DNA of 64,000 bases. Source: Alligator mississippiensis (taxonomy: Eukaryota; Chordata; Crocodylia; Alligatoridae). Under the pieces are notes generated by a model, which was not told where the DNA came from, searched no databases, and worked only from the letters and a program-made list of their open reading frames with translations. Location of the stretch: positions 46,167,434 to 46,231,433 of the forward strand of contig NC_081828.1 of the NCBI RefSeq assembly GCF_030867095.1. Direction: 5' to 3'. Shown one piece after another: positions 38,011 to 49,977 of this stretch (positions are counted from its first letter, which is position 1; each line of letters starts with the position of its first letter). The position numbers and the translations under genes are program-made.

Positions 38011-38810
38011 TTAATAAATAAGTTCTTTTTTAAAATGAAGTGTTGCTAAATTAAAAAAAGTTATGGAGGGGTGCTGTTAGTTTAAAAAGGTTGTAAGCCA
38101 CAGGTCTAAACACGGACACTGGGACAAAGTGTATGGAGAGCCAATGATGACACTATGTAATTAGAATGGCAGTACTTTACACCTATTTCTCCAAAGTAGA
38201 AGTAGCCAGCCAAGGCCTACAGAAATGGAAAAAACAAGCCTGCAGGTGTCATGATCACATCACATGGTGACATCTCAAAACCAAATACTCCCTGTGTCTA
38301 TCGACAGTAAGGAATTCTTTAGAATAGGGTTTCAGATTGACATCATGATGGGTTTGATACGTATCCAGTTTTGTAACAGTCATGCTTCTTCCCAGTTTGG
38401 CAAATAAGTCTTGAGGCTTGAAACTGGATACTGATCCGCATCTAGTTATTAGGTTATGCTACCTTTTATAGACCTCATCATTTATACTTCTTGAGTTTTT
38501 TAGAATGCACAAGTGACACTTTATTCATACACAGGGTAATTTTTCCCCCTGCTTTTGTTGTCCTTTTAATTGCCTTCCTATTGGTCCATGAAGTCTAAGA
38601 TGCAGCACAAGCCTTGAGAAACTGAATCCACATGCAGCTTCACATCATGCCTTTTATTGGCTTCTTGGTTATGATAGTCAACAAATATTTTGCACTTAAT
38701 TCCTCACTAGAGCTAATGTGGAACTCCAGTCCAGTTAAAGCTTCCCTACCCACAGGAGCATAGGCATAGAAGGATCAGGAGGACAATTATCACAGTCTGC
38801 TGCTTGCTTT

Positions 38811-41800
38811 CATAGAATCATAGAAGTAGGGTCGGAAGGAACTTTGCAAATCTTCAGGTCCGACCCCCTGCCTGGGCAGGAAGAAAACTGGGCTCAAATG
38901 CCCCAGCCAGGTAGGCATCAAGCCACTTCTTAAAGACCCCCAGGGTAGGAGCCAGCACCACTTCCCTTGGAAGTTGGTTCCAGATCCTAGCCACCCTAAC
39001 TGTGAAGTAGTTCTTACGGATGTCTAATCTAAACCTACTCTCCAACAACTTGTGGCCATTATTCCTTGTTATCCTGGGGGGCGCTAGGGGAAACAAGGTC
39101 TCCCCCAAACCCTTCTCGTCCCCCCTAGTGAGTTTATAGACGGTCACCAGGTCCCCCCTCAGCCTTCTCTTGTGAAGGCTGAACAGGTTCAGGTCCCATA
39201 GCCTTTTGTTGTGGGGTCTGCCCTGCAGTCCCCGGATCATGCGGGTAGCCCTCCTCTGGACCCTCTCAATGTTGTCCACATCCCTCTTGAAGCAGGGTGC
39301 CCGGAACTGGACACAGTACTCCAGCTGCGGCCTGACCAGTGTCGCTTAGAGGGGGAGGATCACCTCCTTGGAACTACTTGAGATACACCTGTGGATGCAC
39401 GGTAAGGTCCGGTTAGCCCTGCTGATTGTGACCTCGCATTGTCAGCCCATGTTCATCTTGGAGTCAGTAATGACTCCAAGATCCCTTTCTGCCTCCGTGC
39501 TCTCAAGAAGGGAGTTTCCCATCTTGTAAGTGTGCTGCTGGTTACTACTGCCCATGTGCAGCACCCTGCACTTGTCAGTATTGAAACGCATCCTGTTTTT
39601 GTTAGCTGCAACCTATCCAGGTCTTTCTGCAGTCTCTCCCTCCCTGCTAATGTGCCCACCTCTCCCCATATTTTGGTATCATCAGCAAATTTGAACAAGT
39701 TGCTTTTCACCCCATCATCCAAATCGCTGATAAAGAAATTGAACAGTACGGGCCCAAGGACCACGCCCTGGGGGACTCTGCTGCCCACTTCCCCCCAGGT
39801 CAAATATGACCCATCCACCACCACCTTCTGAGTATGACCTTTCAGCCAATACGCAATCCATCTGACCATGTAGGCATCTGTGACAGGGGGCCTCCCGGGG
39901 CCGAACTCTGTGGCCCGCCCGCCTGTCACCGTGACAGCAGGCCTACTCAGGGCCGAGCTCTTCATGGCCCGCCCACCTGTCTCTGGGCAACCGCCCGCTC
40001 ATCTCGCCCGCCACGCCTTTGATGATAATCAGTTCAATTAAGATGATAATTAAGCGGGAGGCTGCCCTTCGACTGCCCTGATGCCCAGGGGCACTCTGCA
40101 GCTCCGACCTCCCCTTATACCACAGCCCAAGCCTCGCAGATGGCATCATGGTGTTCAACATCTCACCGGGCCCCCACTGGGCCCCAGAATCTTCTACGCC
40201 AGACCCCACTCTGGTCTTCTCTACTCAGGCGGCCCCTCCGCCGTCATCTGGGCTACCTCGCCCCCCTGAAGCTTTGTTCCCCTCTCGGGTGTGGTTCCCC
40301 CGGAACTTTCAGCTACCTAGCCCTGGCCCACCTCAAGGCCAGTTGGGACCCCAGGCCCCCGGCTCTTGGGCGTCCCTCGCGGTGGGCCCCCGGCCCTTTT
40401 GACCCTCACTGGTCCTGGCTCCAGCATGGGCCAGTCGAGGGGACTCTCCCCTTCAGGCTGGGTCTCTCTAGCCACTCTCTACTCCTCGGGCCTCACCGTG
40501 CCGCTACTCCCTTCCTCCTAGGAGCCACCGCAGCACCTCGCCCACATCACTGCCACTCTCGGGGTCCGCCCTCTCTGGGCCCCTCACAAACACTGGCCCT
40601 CTCGGCCCTCATCACACTCAGGGGTCACCCACCCGGTGGTGGTGGGAGCTAGGGGTTAAGGCGCCCCGACCTGCTTTTCACCGGGGTGATCACTGGCCTG
40701 GCATTTCCTGGGGGCTCCCGAGCCACTGAGAGCCCCACCAGACCACCCACTCCCGGCAGGGTGCAGTTTCAGGTCATGCCCAGGACCAGGAGCCTCCTAC
40801 CATCCCCTTGCAGCTCCCCCTTACCTCCGGATCATACACAGCAGCCCTAAGGCCAGGCAATGTTGCTGCCTGACCTCCTGCAGCCCAACTGCCTGGTTTA
40901 TATAAGCCTCAAAATGGCTGCTGCAATCAGGCACCTGGAGGCTGCCAGCTCCAGGCCCTTAAAGTGGCAGGAGCACCCTGTGCTCTGCCACAGCATTGAT
41001 GCCACAGTCACCTAGTTTTTTAATGAGAATGGGGCGGTTGACAGTGTCAAAGGCATTGCTGAAGTCCAGAAAGACTACATCCACGGCGACACCTGCATTC
41101 AATGCTTTTGTGACCTGATCGTAAAAGGCAATCAGGTTAGTCTGACATGACCTGCCCTTAATGAAACCGTGCTGGTTGCCCTTGAGCATCATCCCTGATG
41201 CCGGCCCATCACAGATGTGCTCCTTGATGATCTTCTCAAAGAGTTTCCCCAGGATTGAGGTAAGACTGACGGGCCTATAGTTGCCCGGGTCCTCCCTCCT
41301 CCCTTTTTTAAAGATGGGGACTACATTGGCTATCTTCCAATCATCTGGCACCTGGCCTGAGCACCACGAGCGCTCACAAAGCTGTGCCAAGGGCCCTGCA
41401 ATAACCCCTGCTAGCTCCCTCAACACCCTGGGGTGGAGAGCATCTGGACCTGCTGATTTGAACACGTCCAGCCCCTCCAGAAGCACTCTAACCCAGTCCT
41501 CCTCAGCCTTAGGTCTTGAGGCATTCCCCTCGAGTCCGTCTTGAATCATGGTGGGGGAGTCCCTGTCCCTGCACAAGAAAATGGAGGTGAAGAATTTGTT
41601 AAAGAGGTCTGCCTTCTCCTCTGGCGCGACCACCAGATTGCCCAGTGTATCTTGTAGGGGCCCCACATTTCCCGGCGCCTTCTTCATCCTCCTTATATAT
41701 TTGAAAAAGGACTTTTTATTATCTTTGATCTTGGACGCTAGTCCTAGCTGTATGTCTGCCTTAGCTTTCTTAACAGCCCCCCTACAGGCCCAAGCAGTGG

Positions 41801-42225
41801 AGGTATACTCCTCTTTGGAGATCGCCCCCCCTTTCCACCAGGTGTAAACTGCCTTTTTGGCAACCAGGCATTCCCGGACGTCCTTGGTGAGCCAGGGAGG
41901 CTTTTGGGCACTCTTGCCCCCCTTGCTTCTAGTTGGGATCATCACCTCTTGGGCCCTGAGTATCATCTCCTTAAGGAACGACCACTCATCTTGGGCACTG
42001 AGTTCCCCTGCCCTCAAGAACCCCAGCGCCTCTCCCACCAATCTCCTCATCTCCTTCAAGTTGGCCCTCTTGAAGTCTAGGGCTACCGCCTTACTGCAGG
42101 CCCTTGTCACCCTGCGCTGGATGATGAATTCCAGCAAGTGATGATCGCTATCACCCAGGTGGTCAAGGACCTGGAGGCCCTGCTTTGGGTTGCTAAGCAC
42201 TGCTTCTGCCCCATACAACATACTC
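38811..42225 (-). mobile_element. Large CR1 LINE, split by an LTR insertion
   Basis: Read on the - strand, the 5' part 42221-40993 is one long open frame of ORF2: the end of the endonuclease (LGDSDHHLLEF), KIKDNKKSFFKYI, the RT fingers (WKIANVVPIFKKG, NYRPVSLTSILGK) and HGFIKGRSCQTNL with VVFLDFSNAFDTV. The frame resumes after the LTR at 39878 with WLKGHTQKVVVDG, VPQGVVLGPVLFNFFI and the catalytic FADDTKIW. The C-terminal piece (39279-38854) has VQRRATRMIRG and SLHKRRLRGD. The 3' end is CATAGAATCATAGAA at 38811-38825. It is 5'-truncated near 42225 and has frame changes around 39280-39600, so it is inactive, but the long open RT frame implies relative youth. Confidence 0.93.
39879..40992 (-). 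mobile_element. Solo LTR inserted in the CR1 element
   Basis: On the + strand it begins TGTGACAGGGG and ends GCTCTGCCACA (1114 bp); flanking 5-mers are GCATC (39874-39878) and GCATT (40993-40997). The CR1 coding frame on either side joins at exactly this point (GIN before, AYM after), which proves insertion into a CR1 copy already present. On the - strand GCTTATATAAACC near 40914-40902 lies about 85 bp from the start, a plausible promoter, so - orientation is inferred. It is CG-rich with no internal genes. Confidence 0.8.
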
Positions 42226-42229
42226 CACC

Positions 42230-43175
42230 TCCCTCCCCAACAACTCAGGGCATAACCTTCCTAGGGCAAACCCCCCTGTAGCAAGCTGCTGCTTCTCTAG
42301 ATAGTACTGCTGATCCAAAGTCATATCTACTGTGGTAGAGTATCACCTATATACTGGGCATGATGCCTGTAGCAAGATTTTCCTGCAGTTGTATAAAAAT
42401 CTGTTTATGCTGCTCTCCATACATGGTATTTGAACTGTTTTAATTTAAATCAATATTCAGATTGCTCTAGGGAATCTGGTACAAGCTCCTGTGAGGATAT
42501 ACTGATACTGTTTACAATTGGCTTGTAATGGTTTGTCTGAATATAACTCAACTGATATGTATATTTGCAAACCATTTAGATGTAGCCACACTTTTTGGCA
42601 CCTATTAAACAAAATAATTTTCATGAAACTGCTTAATGTTTCATGAGCAAATTAACTCTAATACATGCTCTTCCACAGATAAATAACTACCATTGTTCTG
42701 GTGTTTCAAATTTGGAGGCACTAATGACACCTGTGTATTCTTGTCTGTGTGTTGGGACATGCCATGTGTGACATGTCAACTCCTCTTACAATATCTTTAA
42801 GAAATCTTGGTCTGATCAAAACAATGTCCTCAAGCAACACAAACATAGATCTGTCTTTGATGGTGTTCTCTATGATATGGCAGGCTGGATAGTCCCTAGT
42901 GCTAAAGGATTTGGCCTATCTTCTTATACTTGGCAAGTTGTGAGTGATAGTTTCTTACACTATAGAACCCTTCTCTTTATGCACATAAATACCAAAGCTT
43001 TAACCAGGGTTAGGCACTCTGAATGAACAGTGCTTTACAATTCTTCTCTTCATTTAGGGTTCATTGCTCCAAAATCCAGTTGATATCTAAAACATTCTGG
43101 CAGCAGGCTAGCAGAAGGCAGAACTGGCTAGAAATTTGGTGATATTTTCTCTTTCCATGCAGTTTATTAGGATCA
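42230..43175. other. Intergenic, no gene recognised
   Basis: AT-rich sequence between the CR1 and a MITE; nothing recognised. Confidence 0.45.
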
Positions 43176-43177
43176 TG

Positions 43178-43484
43178 GGACATGTCTACACAGCAGTGGC
43201 AGCATACCCAGTTGGGATATTCCTTCCCAAGGACACCCTGCCTATCCACTCCTTGCACACAGTCCAAACCTAGAAATATACTGCTGGAGACACTCTAGGG
43301 TCATTCTTTTGTGGCTACTGTCAAGACCTCTAATTCCAGAGGTCACAAAGGTTTAAATGGACAATCCCAGAGCATCTCTAGCAGTGTATTCCTCAGTTTG
43401 GAGCTTGTGAGTGCAATTGGGTGGTGAGGCATACTCAGGAATATCTTGCCTGGGGCACACTGCTGACATATTGTAGACATGTCC
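43178..43484. mobile_element. MITE with GGACATGTCTACA ends
   Basis: The left end GGACATGTCTACACAGCAGTG and the complement of the right end (GGACATGTCTACA then CAGCAGTG after a few extra bases) are inverted repeats with 13 exact terminal bases. The termini resemble those of the 26739-26994 element (GGGCATGTCTACA), so the two may be of one superfamily. Flanking triplets (ATG and ATA) do not give a clear target duplication. Its right end touches a CR1 fragment. Confidence 0.65.
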
Positions 43485-43715
43485 ATAGAAATGTAGGGCT
43501 GGAAGGGAGTTAATGAAGTCATCTGGTCCAACTCCTGCCCTGAGGCAAGTTAAGTAGAACATCCCAAGAAATAAACTTCCTTTTAAAACCTTGCAAAGAA
43601 TGGGGTTGCAGAACCTCCTTACATAGCCTCTTCCAGTGCTTCACTGCACTTGTGTTAGGAACATTTTTTTTTCTCACTATGTTGTCTTTGCTGCATATTT
43701 GGCCAATTGCTTGCT
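43485..43715 (-). mobile_element. CR1 LINE 3' fragment
   Basis: ATAGAAATGTAGGGCTGGAA followed by GTCATCTGGTCCAACTCCTG is the standard complement of a CR1 3' region, and CTTCCAGTGCTTCACTGCAC with GTTAGGAACATTTTT follows the CR1 order. Similarity fades near 43700-43715. Confidence 0.8.
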
Positions 43716-43719
43716 TTGT

Positions 43720-44815
43720 CTGTGTCACCATCTGTTATTGGCTTTTGTGGAGCTTGCGCCCCGCTCCGCCCAGTCTATCGGAGTGTTGCCTCTCCCCTCA
43801 ACTTTCCTGCCACGACTTGGATGTTAACATGCACATTAAGAGGGGTCTACGGTGGAGATCTTTATCCTGGAGGGGTCTCCCGATAGACGGTGGTGCTCAC
43901 GGTCGTCCTACATGGTGTTCCACGGGGTTCCGCCTCCCCTACACCCCGTCCACGTGCCAGCTGCTGGGTGATGTGTTCTAGATGTTTCCAGGCCTTGTAT
44001 GATGGCCTCAGACTGGTTCTCCGGTTCCTGGTTGCTCTCCCTGCTCCTCAGAAAGATTTCTCCTTTTTTTTTCCTTTTTTTTCTTACAGAAAATACTCCT
44101 CCGAATTATGAGGAGCTGCAAGATGATCCCCCTGATTCCAGCTCCCTCTTGGATTCTCCGCTGTCTCCTCTCCCCTACCAACGGCCAGGAGCTCCCTTGC
44201 CTCCTGAGTGTCAGCTACTTCAGGAGCCTGAGAGTGTACCTCTGCGTGCACTCTCTGTCTGCCTTCTGCTCTGCCTCCCGCAGAAGGCTTAAAGCTGTTC
44301 CCTAAGCTGCCTGCTTGAGACCCGCAGGCTGGGTCCTCTCCTCTTCGTGCCAGAGTTCACCGCACGAGCTGCCCACCTGTACTCTTTCTCTCCGGCTCTC
44401 TCTCTCTCCTCGCTCTACCGGCATTTTTAAACCCTCCCACAGCGGCCGATATGGCCTCTGGGATTGGCTCAGCTGTTCCCCACGCCGGGAACAGCTGATG
44501 CCACAGCTGGCATAATGCTGGTTCACGCGGCTGCAGCCACGAACGCGGCTCCTGCTCCCGCTGTTCTTCGGCAGGTATGTACGCCCCTCTGGGGGCTTGC
44601 TCTCGGGGTCTGGGGTCCGCAGGTTCTCTTTTCTCTCCCTCAAGAGCCTGTGGGGGCGCCTCGCCGCCACAGCTTTCCTTCCCTGTTAAGTAATGTGCAT
44701 ATACTTTCTTTTGTTCTTACTTCTAATGCATTGATAGAACCTTTTTGTGTTGCCTTGTATGTCCCTTGCTATGCTAATAAACCTGCCTTTCAACTACAAA
44801 ACTAGATGCTGGAAT
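43720..44815 (+). other. Unclassified GC-rich segment with splice-like and poly(A)-like signals
   Basis: The segment is GC- and CpG-richer than its flanks. A long pyrimidine tract ending TTCTTACAG (about 44056-44090) precedes a short open stretch beginning ENTPPNYEELQDDPPDSSS, with a PPNY motif of the PPxY type and many prolines. CTAATAAACC lies at about 44775-44784. It could be an internal exon of an unrecognised transcript or part of an old retroelement; the short ORFs do not match a protein I know. No ends or duplications were identified. Confidence 0.3.
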
Positions 44816-44819
44816 CTAA

Positions 44820-45565
44820 TGCTTTAAGTCCCTATAGTAGAGCCATATAAATGTTATCATCTGATTCCTGTGGAGACTAGGATCTTAGCTCTGAGATCTG
44901 GAAACTTTGATACTATGTATATTCTTTATCTCTTTCATTATGGACCATTCTTAAATCTGCTCACAGAGGGCACTGACAGAAGTGTAGCTCCCAGGTCTAA
45001 CTCATGGGGCTTCACAGAAAGCACCATGAGTTAGATCAACCACCCACCCGCCACCACCCAACCGAACAAACATTTGCTGTTTGGTATTTTGTGGAGGGGG
45101 GGAGGGGTGGCAGGGTTTGAGCTCCACTTTGGAGCTAATCTAGTTGAGGAGCTGCCTGTCTGCAGCCTGTCTCCCCTAACCGCCCCCCCGCCCCCGCAGC
45201 TATGATGCTGTCTGCAGAATGGGAGGGGATAGAGCTGGGGGCTGGGGGTTGCCTCAGGCACAGGAATTTAGAAAAGTTTGCAAATGCTTTGGAGTGCTTT
45301 CATCTGAAACCTCATGTAATGAGAGTTAATTTGTCTGGTGTTCAGGCACATTTAAAGTGCTCTGCAGCCATGCACTTCTGTCAGGGCACAGCCATGGAGC
45401 ACTTTCAAGGGACTGATCACACAAGAAATGCCACTTCTGTCAGTTTTCTTTAAGTCATGTCTATGGTGGTGACAGCCTTGTCCTGAGCTGAACTAAGAAC
45501 ATCCTCAAGGCCACTCTACTTTGTACAGGCTATCCATAGTCCCAATAATAGGCTTTTGGAGGACT
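44820..45565. other. Intergenic, no gene recognised
   Basis: Contains GC-rich runs at about 45090-45110 (G) and 45178-45198 (C). Nothing else is recognised. Confidence 0.4.
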
Positions 45566-45569
45566 ACAG

Positions 45570-46200
45570 AGGACTCAATTTGTGTTTCCACCTGTGCCCT
45601 AACCTCTGGAGTCCCACTGAGTTTTCTTTTTGCCCCTCTGCTCAATATCTTTATAACTTTCTTAAGGAGATTGTTGAACTAAAATGCCAGCAATGTGCAG
45701 ATGACACTCATCTATATAGTACCTTCTTGTCTAAAATGAATGGCACCACCTCTCTTCAAGGTCCTAAGAGAGATCAGCAACTGGTTGGAGAACACTGATA
45801 AGTTAAGAGAAGGTAAAAGAAGGACAGAGGCCACAGCTTATTTTTGTAGGTCAGAGAAACAAAAAAATCCCTTTCCCATGTGTACCTGGTAAGAAGACTG
45901 TGCCCTCTGCTCTTGGACTTAGACTCAACCAGACTGATCCACATGTTTATGACTTCCAGAGCTGGTTACAGTAATTTGTTGTACCTAGCTATAAGGCTAC
46001 TGACTGAAAAAGTTGTTGGTTGGGAACCCACCAGTCTGTCTTATTCATCAATAAAGGATACCAGGAACATACTACCCTTTGTCTTTACTGTCCTCATGGG
46101 ATCCTCACATTTTAAGGTTTCTGTGCTCACCTTCAAAGCTTTCCACAAGAGTTGTCCAGCTACCTGGAAGGGATGCCTCATCCTTTATGATCATGATTTC
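45570..46200 (+). mobile_element. Old L2-like LINE fragment
   Basis: Translation around 45690-45720 gives QQCADDTHLYS, the reverse-transcriptase active-site block in the form typical of L2/CR1-clade LINEs (QQYADDTQLY). Further along, HMFMTSRAGYSNLLYL resembles the L2 phrase HAFVTSRLDYCNSLL, and the stretch at about 46120-46160 resembles the following KALH-LAPAYL block. There are many breaks, as expected from an ancient copy. Confidence 0.65.
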
Positions 46201-46209
46201 CCACAATAG

Positions 46210-47840
46210 ATACACTCTCACAGAACAATGGAAATGTGTGTGTTCAGGAGCCAGAGCTGTCTTGGCATTTGGTCTAAAAATCTGGAAATCCAATAAAACA
46301 GCATGGTTATGAACCTTAGCTGCTTTAGAGCAAAGTGGAACACTAACCTTTTCAACCCAGCCTTCCCACACTAACACATTGCACACAGGTATGTGGTCCA
46401 AACCTTACTGGCAGGATGGCTGGCAGAATTGATGTGCAAACTTTGTAACCTTGGGAGACATTTAAGGCCTGATCAGAAGGCTACTGAAGTCAGTCAGAAA
46501 CCTTTCATTATCTTCAGTGGGTTTTGGGTCAAGCTCTCAGCTGCTTTGATGGGAGCAAGATAAGAACTTGGTGGCATGACAGAGATGGATTATTGCAAAA
46601 TATGTCAGGCACTGCCATCTAATTTATCTAGGACAATTTGTTTCTACTGTGCTGAGACACCCAGATTGAAATTTGGCCTGATTAAAACTAATAGAAGTTT
46701 TATCATTGACTTCAACAGAGCTAAGATTTTGCCACTGAAAATGAACGCAGAATATCAAATGCATAAAACATCACTTCTGAAAATCAGGTTTAATATATTT
46801 AGCTTGCAGTTTAGTTTCCTGATTCTCCAGTTTTGCATGAGTGAGAAACTTTATTTCAGTTAGTCTAAAGTTGATACAGTGGAATGAAAAATAACGTTTA
46901 ACTTTTTACAGTAAAAGTAAATAGTTTATTGTATTTGCAAATAAGATAGTAAAGAAAAAGAAGAATGATGTGAAATTGAGATAAGTCAAAGGAGAATAAT
47001 GTAGAGAGAAGTCCCAAGGCAGACTGGGTAGCTTTTCTAGCATTCATATTTATGATTCAGATAAAAGAGCAGGATTTGAGATGAAAGTTCCTACATGATT
47101 TCAGATCTGAAGTCCCATTTTCAAGTTTAACTTTGTCACTTACACCTAAATCTCATTGTAAGCCAAAGTAATTTAGACATTAAAGGACCTAACTCAGTCT
47201 GAAAATTCAGCTTCTAATTCACTTCAGTACTTTTAAAAATGTTACCCCAGATACTTCATCACTAACAACTTTTTGTTGTTAATTTTATTTTCCGTTAAAT
47301 GAAATGAAGATAGAAATAAAAAGGTAGGAGATGGTATTTCCTAACAAATTGCTTCTAAAAATAGCCCTGCTTGGGTCTTACTAAAAGGAAAACAAACCTT
47401 TGGTTTATTCAGCCAAAGCAAACAGCCTTAGTGATGTGAATATCTGGCCACAGGAATAAATTTTTTTCCTTATAGTGCAGACAAGTAGTCTGCATCTGCG
47501 GCTGTTCAGGAAGACTATTGTATGCTAACAGCTCTTTTTCCTCACTTCTTGTAAATGCACTGGCATTTGCATATTCCAGTAATATACCCACAAGCCAATT
47601 TTCACAGCTTCCAACACAAGCAAGACGTTTGAGAAAAAGGACTTACCAGGACAGAAGCTCATTAAAAGATTTTTAAAAAGACAACTGTCATGAAGAAGTA
47701 CATTTTTAAATTTCTTCACTGACTTCAAAAAATGTGTAAGCTCTACAGTTATGGTCAGTATACCCAATAATAAGGAATAAGTGTTTTAAAAGAAAAAAGA
47801 GAGCAGTTCCACCAAATAATAATTATTCATTGCATTATAG
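46210..47840. other. Intergenic, no gene recognised
   Basis: AT-rich DNA with only short ORFs; no repeat recognised. Confidence 0.45.
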
Positions 47841-47844
47841 CAAC

Positions 47845-47983
47845 CCATCACTGAGTTGGGGTTCCTTCCCTTTGCCATTACATAAGGCTTTCATGCACAT
47901 TGTGAGTAATGATCCATCACTGAGTTGGGGTTCCTTCCCTTTGCCATTACATAAGGCTCTCACGCACATTGTGAGAAATGATC
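47845..47983. repeat. Tandem duplication (69 bp x 2)
   Basis: Two head-to-tail copies of a unit starting CCATCACTGAGTTGGGG and ending with TGTGAG(T/A)AATGAT, at 47845-47913 and 47914-47983, with only a few differences. It is a recent local duplication. Confidence 0.85.
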
Positions 47984-47989
47984 CCTGTC

Positions 47990-49400
47990 CCACAGAGTTT
48001 AAAGCTGAATAAACCAGACAGATAAAGGTTGAAAGAAAGATAGTGGTAATGTTCCCATTTTAAAAGATGGGAAAGTAGAGCATAAGGAATAGAGAACTTG
48101 GTTCAGTGCTCACTCACTGATAATGATTTTCCTGGATGGCTTAAGTGACTTGCCCAAAATCACAGAGGGAGCCTATAACAGAGCTAGGAATTAAACACAG
48201 ATGCCTTGACTCTGAATCTAATGCCTTATCTACAACCACAGCCTTCTTCTAGGTGTGCATGGGTTGTGAAGACATTTTGTCAACAAATTCAAAATGAGTT
48301 CAAACAATACAGTTGATCACCCCACTGGTTTTGCTTGATTATTGAATTAATTTGATAAGTGGAGCCTTCACAGGGTGTATTTTCATTGAATCTTTATTTT
48401 CTCTGTCAGATTTAAAGATGGTGATTTGGGGCTAATAACCAAATCATAGCTATTACTTCAACATTTTACTCTTTCTGCTTTAGCATAAGCCAATATATCT
48501 ATCTACCTAATCTGTGTGATATATTGACATTGCTGAAACATCTATCATCATTGTGTCTGAAGCTGGAATTTTATAAGATGCCTCGGGGAGTGAAACACCA
48601 AACTGTCGTTTTTCAGAGAGCGTGTGTTAAAATGAGTATTGTTCAAAAGTGAATTAATGGCTTTATACACAAATTCTTAGCGAATTAATTCTCTGCTCAA
48701 AGAATAAGTGTTGTGGTTCATCTGATAAAAACCCTTTTTATCAAAATAACTGATAGGTATTCCATGAATAGCCTTAGTTTTGAGGAATTATATCTTCCAA
48801 TGGGAAATATGTTGTTCAAAAAATGTACAACTGTGGCTCCCAGAAGAGTGAGATAATAATGGTGAAATAATTAATATATTTTTTTTTAATGACAAGGAGG
48901 ATGATTTTAAGATTCTCTCAACTTCCAAGGGGATTTTGACACAATTTGCATTTTAAATTAATGGGTTCTACATCTAACTCCCTTAACTGGAACAAATATC
49001 CCTGCCATTCATTTTAAAAGTCTCTAGACCTTAAAAAAAAGAAGATTTTGTTTTTTAGTAGGATAATCCTCTATTATGATTCTTATGCTATGCCCAACAG
49101 CATGGTATCTAAGGAGGTCAGTAAATGTCATACTTCCCATTACATTTCTGGAAGATAAGGCACAACTGACTACTATAAAGATGATGGCTATAGCAAACAA
49201 GCAAAACAAATACAGCTCAAGAAAGTCTGGCATCTATTCATTCACATTTTTAAGACTACATTGAGCCCCACTGTTTATTTTCTGTTGATATCCTGGAATT
49301 ATGTTCTTGTCTCCTTTAACTGAGTTAAGAGTTTGACAAATGTTTAACAGCCTGGGTGTGTATCTGAGTTGAGAAGGCAGATGGGCATGTATTTACGAGT
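47990..49400. other. Intergenic DNA upstream of SELE
   Basis: No exon or repeat is recognised. Distal SELE control elements could lie here, but none is evident by eye. Confidence 0.4.
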
Positions 49401-49404
49401 TTCT

Positions 49405-49535
49405 GAATCAGGGGTATTCCTGGGAAGTTTCCTTTCTCTGGGAATTTCCTCACTTTCCTTTTAGAGACATCCTCTTAGACGCGTCATTTCTGGTTGACAG
49501 AAATAAAAGGAGAGCTGAAGGCAGAAGGAACACAC
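49405..49535 (+). promoter_or_regulatory. SELE promoter with three kappaB-type sites and a TATA-like box
   Basis: Three kappaB-like sequences lie within 40 bp: GGGGTATTCC (49411-49420), GGGAAGTTTCC (49422-49432) and GGGAATTTCC (49440-49449). An ATF/CRE-like GCGTCATT follows at 49481-49488 and a TATA-like AAATAAAAGG at 49501-49510, placing transcription start near 49530. Human SELE is known to be induced by cytokines through clustered NF-kappaB sites, an ATF site and a TATA box. In human the ATF site lies upstream of the kappaB cluster; here it appears downstream. Confidence 0.75.
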
Positions 49536-49661
49536 TGAACTGACTCAGCCCGCTGAGTCTTATCACAAGAACAGCTAGCGTGACTTAGTGAGGGAAAACC
49601 ATCTCCAAGAAGCATCTTTAGCAAGCTGCCACATAGCACTAGGGAATCTCAGCTACACTTG
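49530..49661 (+). other. SELE: SELE exon 1 (5' untranslated)
   Basis: The exon is inferred from the TATA-like box to its left and the donor CTTG|GTAAGT at 49661/49662. It has no start codon in frame with the gene. Exon 2 begins after TTTTTTGCAG at 49935 and contains the start codon, the same arrangement as in human SELE. The exact 5' end is not visible. Confidence 0.6.
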
Positions 49662-49977
49662 GTAAGTATAACGGGCTTTAAAATATTTCTATTTTATTTC
49701 ATTTCACAAAAGTGGCTTTATACAGATATATTGCACAGGTTACTTAAGTATCCAGTGTGCCTCAACACTTAGATCTGCTTTAAACAATACGGTGTGCCAG
49801 TGGAAAGTCTAGTTAATTCCACAGAAAGATTTGTAAAATAATGTGTAGAAAAGATTCTGCAGACAATAATATTCTATGGCATTATTGTGTTGTAGGAAGG
49901 CAGTGTTATAATTTTGCTTGTTTGTTTTTTGCAGACATCTCTTCATTAAGCCAAGTGAGGAAAAGATTCTCAGAAAT

